Shown here: piece by piece, positions 15,566 to 16,032 of the stretch
How positions within the stretch are numbered: position 1 is the first letter of the stretch
Layout: each line of letters opens with the position of its first letter
Assembly (NCBI GenBank): GCA_030454085.1
Contig: JAKDJD010000047.1
Coordinates: 1-16,032 of the forward strand
Length of the DNA: 16,032 nt
Origin: Kocuria sp.
GTDB taxonomy: Bacteria > Actinomycetota > Actinomycetes > Actinomycetales > Micrococcaceae
Direction: 5' to 3'
The notes under the pieces: generated by a model
What the model saw: the letters and a program-made list of their open reading frames with translations, nothing else
What the model was told of the DNA's origin: nothing
Databases searched by the model: none
Made by a program: the position numbers and the translations under genes

Positions 15566-16032
15566 TCACACAGTGCAGTGCATCGCCCGATCCACGGCGA
15601 TGCCCGCCACGGTGTCGAAGGAGTCGGGGTCGCCGACATCGAGCAGGGTCCGAGTGACGCCGTCGGCCCCAGCCTGGTGCAAGCGGTCCTGGAAAAAGCC
15701 CGGGGCGAGGATGTACGAGGAAACGAAGACCCGTGGAGCACCTCGATGGCGGCATGCCTCGATGGCCGCCGGAACCGTGGGGTCGGCCGCAGCCCCGAAG
15801 GCCACGTCCACCCGTTGACCCAGGACGCGCTCGAGATTCCTCGACTGGGTCCGGGCATCGTCGCCTCCGGCGGCGACGGATGAGCCGACGACGGCCATCA
15901 CGACGCCGTCGCCCTGCTGCCACCCGGCTTCTCCGAGACGTCTGGCCTGAAGATGTGCAAGTCGCTCGGAAGGGCCCAACGGGTCGGCGATCCGGACCCG
16001 GTCCCCGCACTCGCCCGCCCCGGTCGACTCCC
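15566..16032 (-). CDS. Sirohydrochlorin chelatase (CbiX/SirB-like), 5' end outside the window
   Basis: This is probably the enzyme that inserts iron into sirohydrochlorin, the last step of siroheme synthesis. The C-terminal 155 residues are visible and the frame is open to the window edge. Features that fit the class II chelatase fold are PLGPSERLAHLQARRL, VMAVVGSSVAAGGDD (the central Gly-Ser-Ser of the second half), VDVAFGAAADPTVPAAIEACRHRGAPRVFVSSYILAPGFFQDRL and the final GDPDSFDTVAGIAVDRA. The catalytic HGS motif would be in the missing N-terminal half and could not be checked. The stop lies 75 bases before the sulfite reductase start on the same strand, and it complements the cysG-type enzyme at the operon end. 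A cobalt chelatase role is the main alternative but is less likely in this context. Confidence 0.85.
   Translation of the reverse strand, partial: ESTGAGECGDRVRIADPLGPSERLAHLQARRLGEAGWQQGDGVVMAVVGSSVAAGGDDARTQSRNLERVLGQRVDVAFGAAADPTVPAAIEACRHRGAPRVFVSSYILAPGFFQDRLHQAGADGVTRTLLDVGDPDSFDTVAGIAVDRAMHCTV

Noticed and set aside
13964..15883. Long open frame on the plus strand (639 codons) opposite sulfite reductase and the chelatase
   Set aside because: It is antisense to two well-supported genes, its product has no recognisable family, and high-GC coding DNA routinely leaves such frames open on the opposite strand.
1..16032. CRISPR arrays, tRNA or rRNA genes, insertion sequences, defence genes
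   Set aside because: I saw no regularly spaced repeats, cloverleaf sequence, transposase or nuclease-type gene. Apart from the integrase remnant the window is core metabolism.

Overview
The window looks like chromosome from a high-GC Gram-positive actinobacterium, most likely order Micrococcales (Micrococcaceae-like). The grounds are the codon bias, the ileS-folC-DUF4233-ndk gene order, a translational T-box in front of ileS, promoters of TANNNT type sitting a few bases before start codons, and a sulfate assimilation operon that uses an APS reductase and a ferredoxin-type sulfite reductase. The genus is an inference.

Layout. Positions 1-540 hold the decayed 3' part of a tyrosine integrase, preceded by a run of 11 C. 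A vitamin K epoxide reductase family (VKOR) membrane protein follows on the plus strand (749-1396). It ends in a strong bidirectional terminator facing a minus-strand operon. Read in its own direction, that operon runs: promoter (8928-8900), Ile T-box leader, ileS, folC, a DUF4233 membrane protein, a strongly diverged FolC-like Mur ligase, ndk, terminator. Its genes overlap or nearly abut, so they are probably co-transcribed. A small DoxX-like membrane protein gene (9070-9459, plus) diverges from the ileS promoter and appears to be leaderless.

From 9480 to the window end everything is on the minus strand and concerns sulfate assimilation and siroheme. In transcription order: a sirohydrochlorin chelatase (cut by the window edge), sulfite reductase, cysH, cysD, cysN, and a fused precorrin-2 dehydrogenase/uroporphyrinogen III methyltransferase (cysG-type). 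CysDN make APS, CysH (with iron-sulfur cysteines) reduces APS to sulfite, and sulfite reductase makes sulfide. The CysG-type enzyme and the chelatase make the siroheme that sulfite reductase needs. No APS kinase is present in the window, which fits the direct APS route.

The most unusual items are the FolC paralogue, with altered ATP-loop and carboxy-domain motifs, placed between DUF4233 and ndk, and the T-box. In the T-box a single 6-base segment can pair either with the T-box helix or with the ileS ribosome binding site, and this fixes the ileS start at a GTG 30 bases inside the longest frame. I found no CRISPR array, tRNA, rRNA or intact mobile element.
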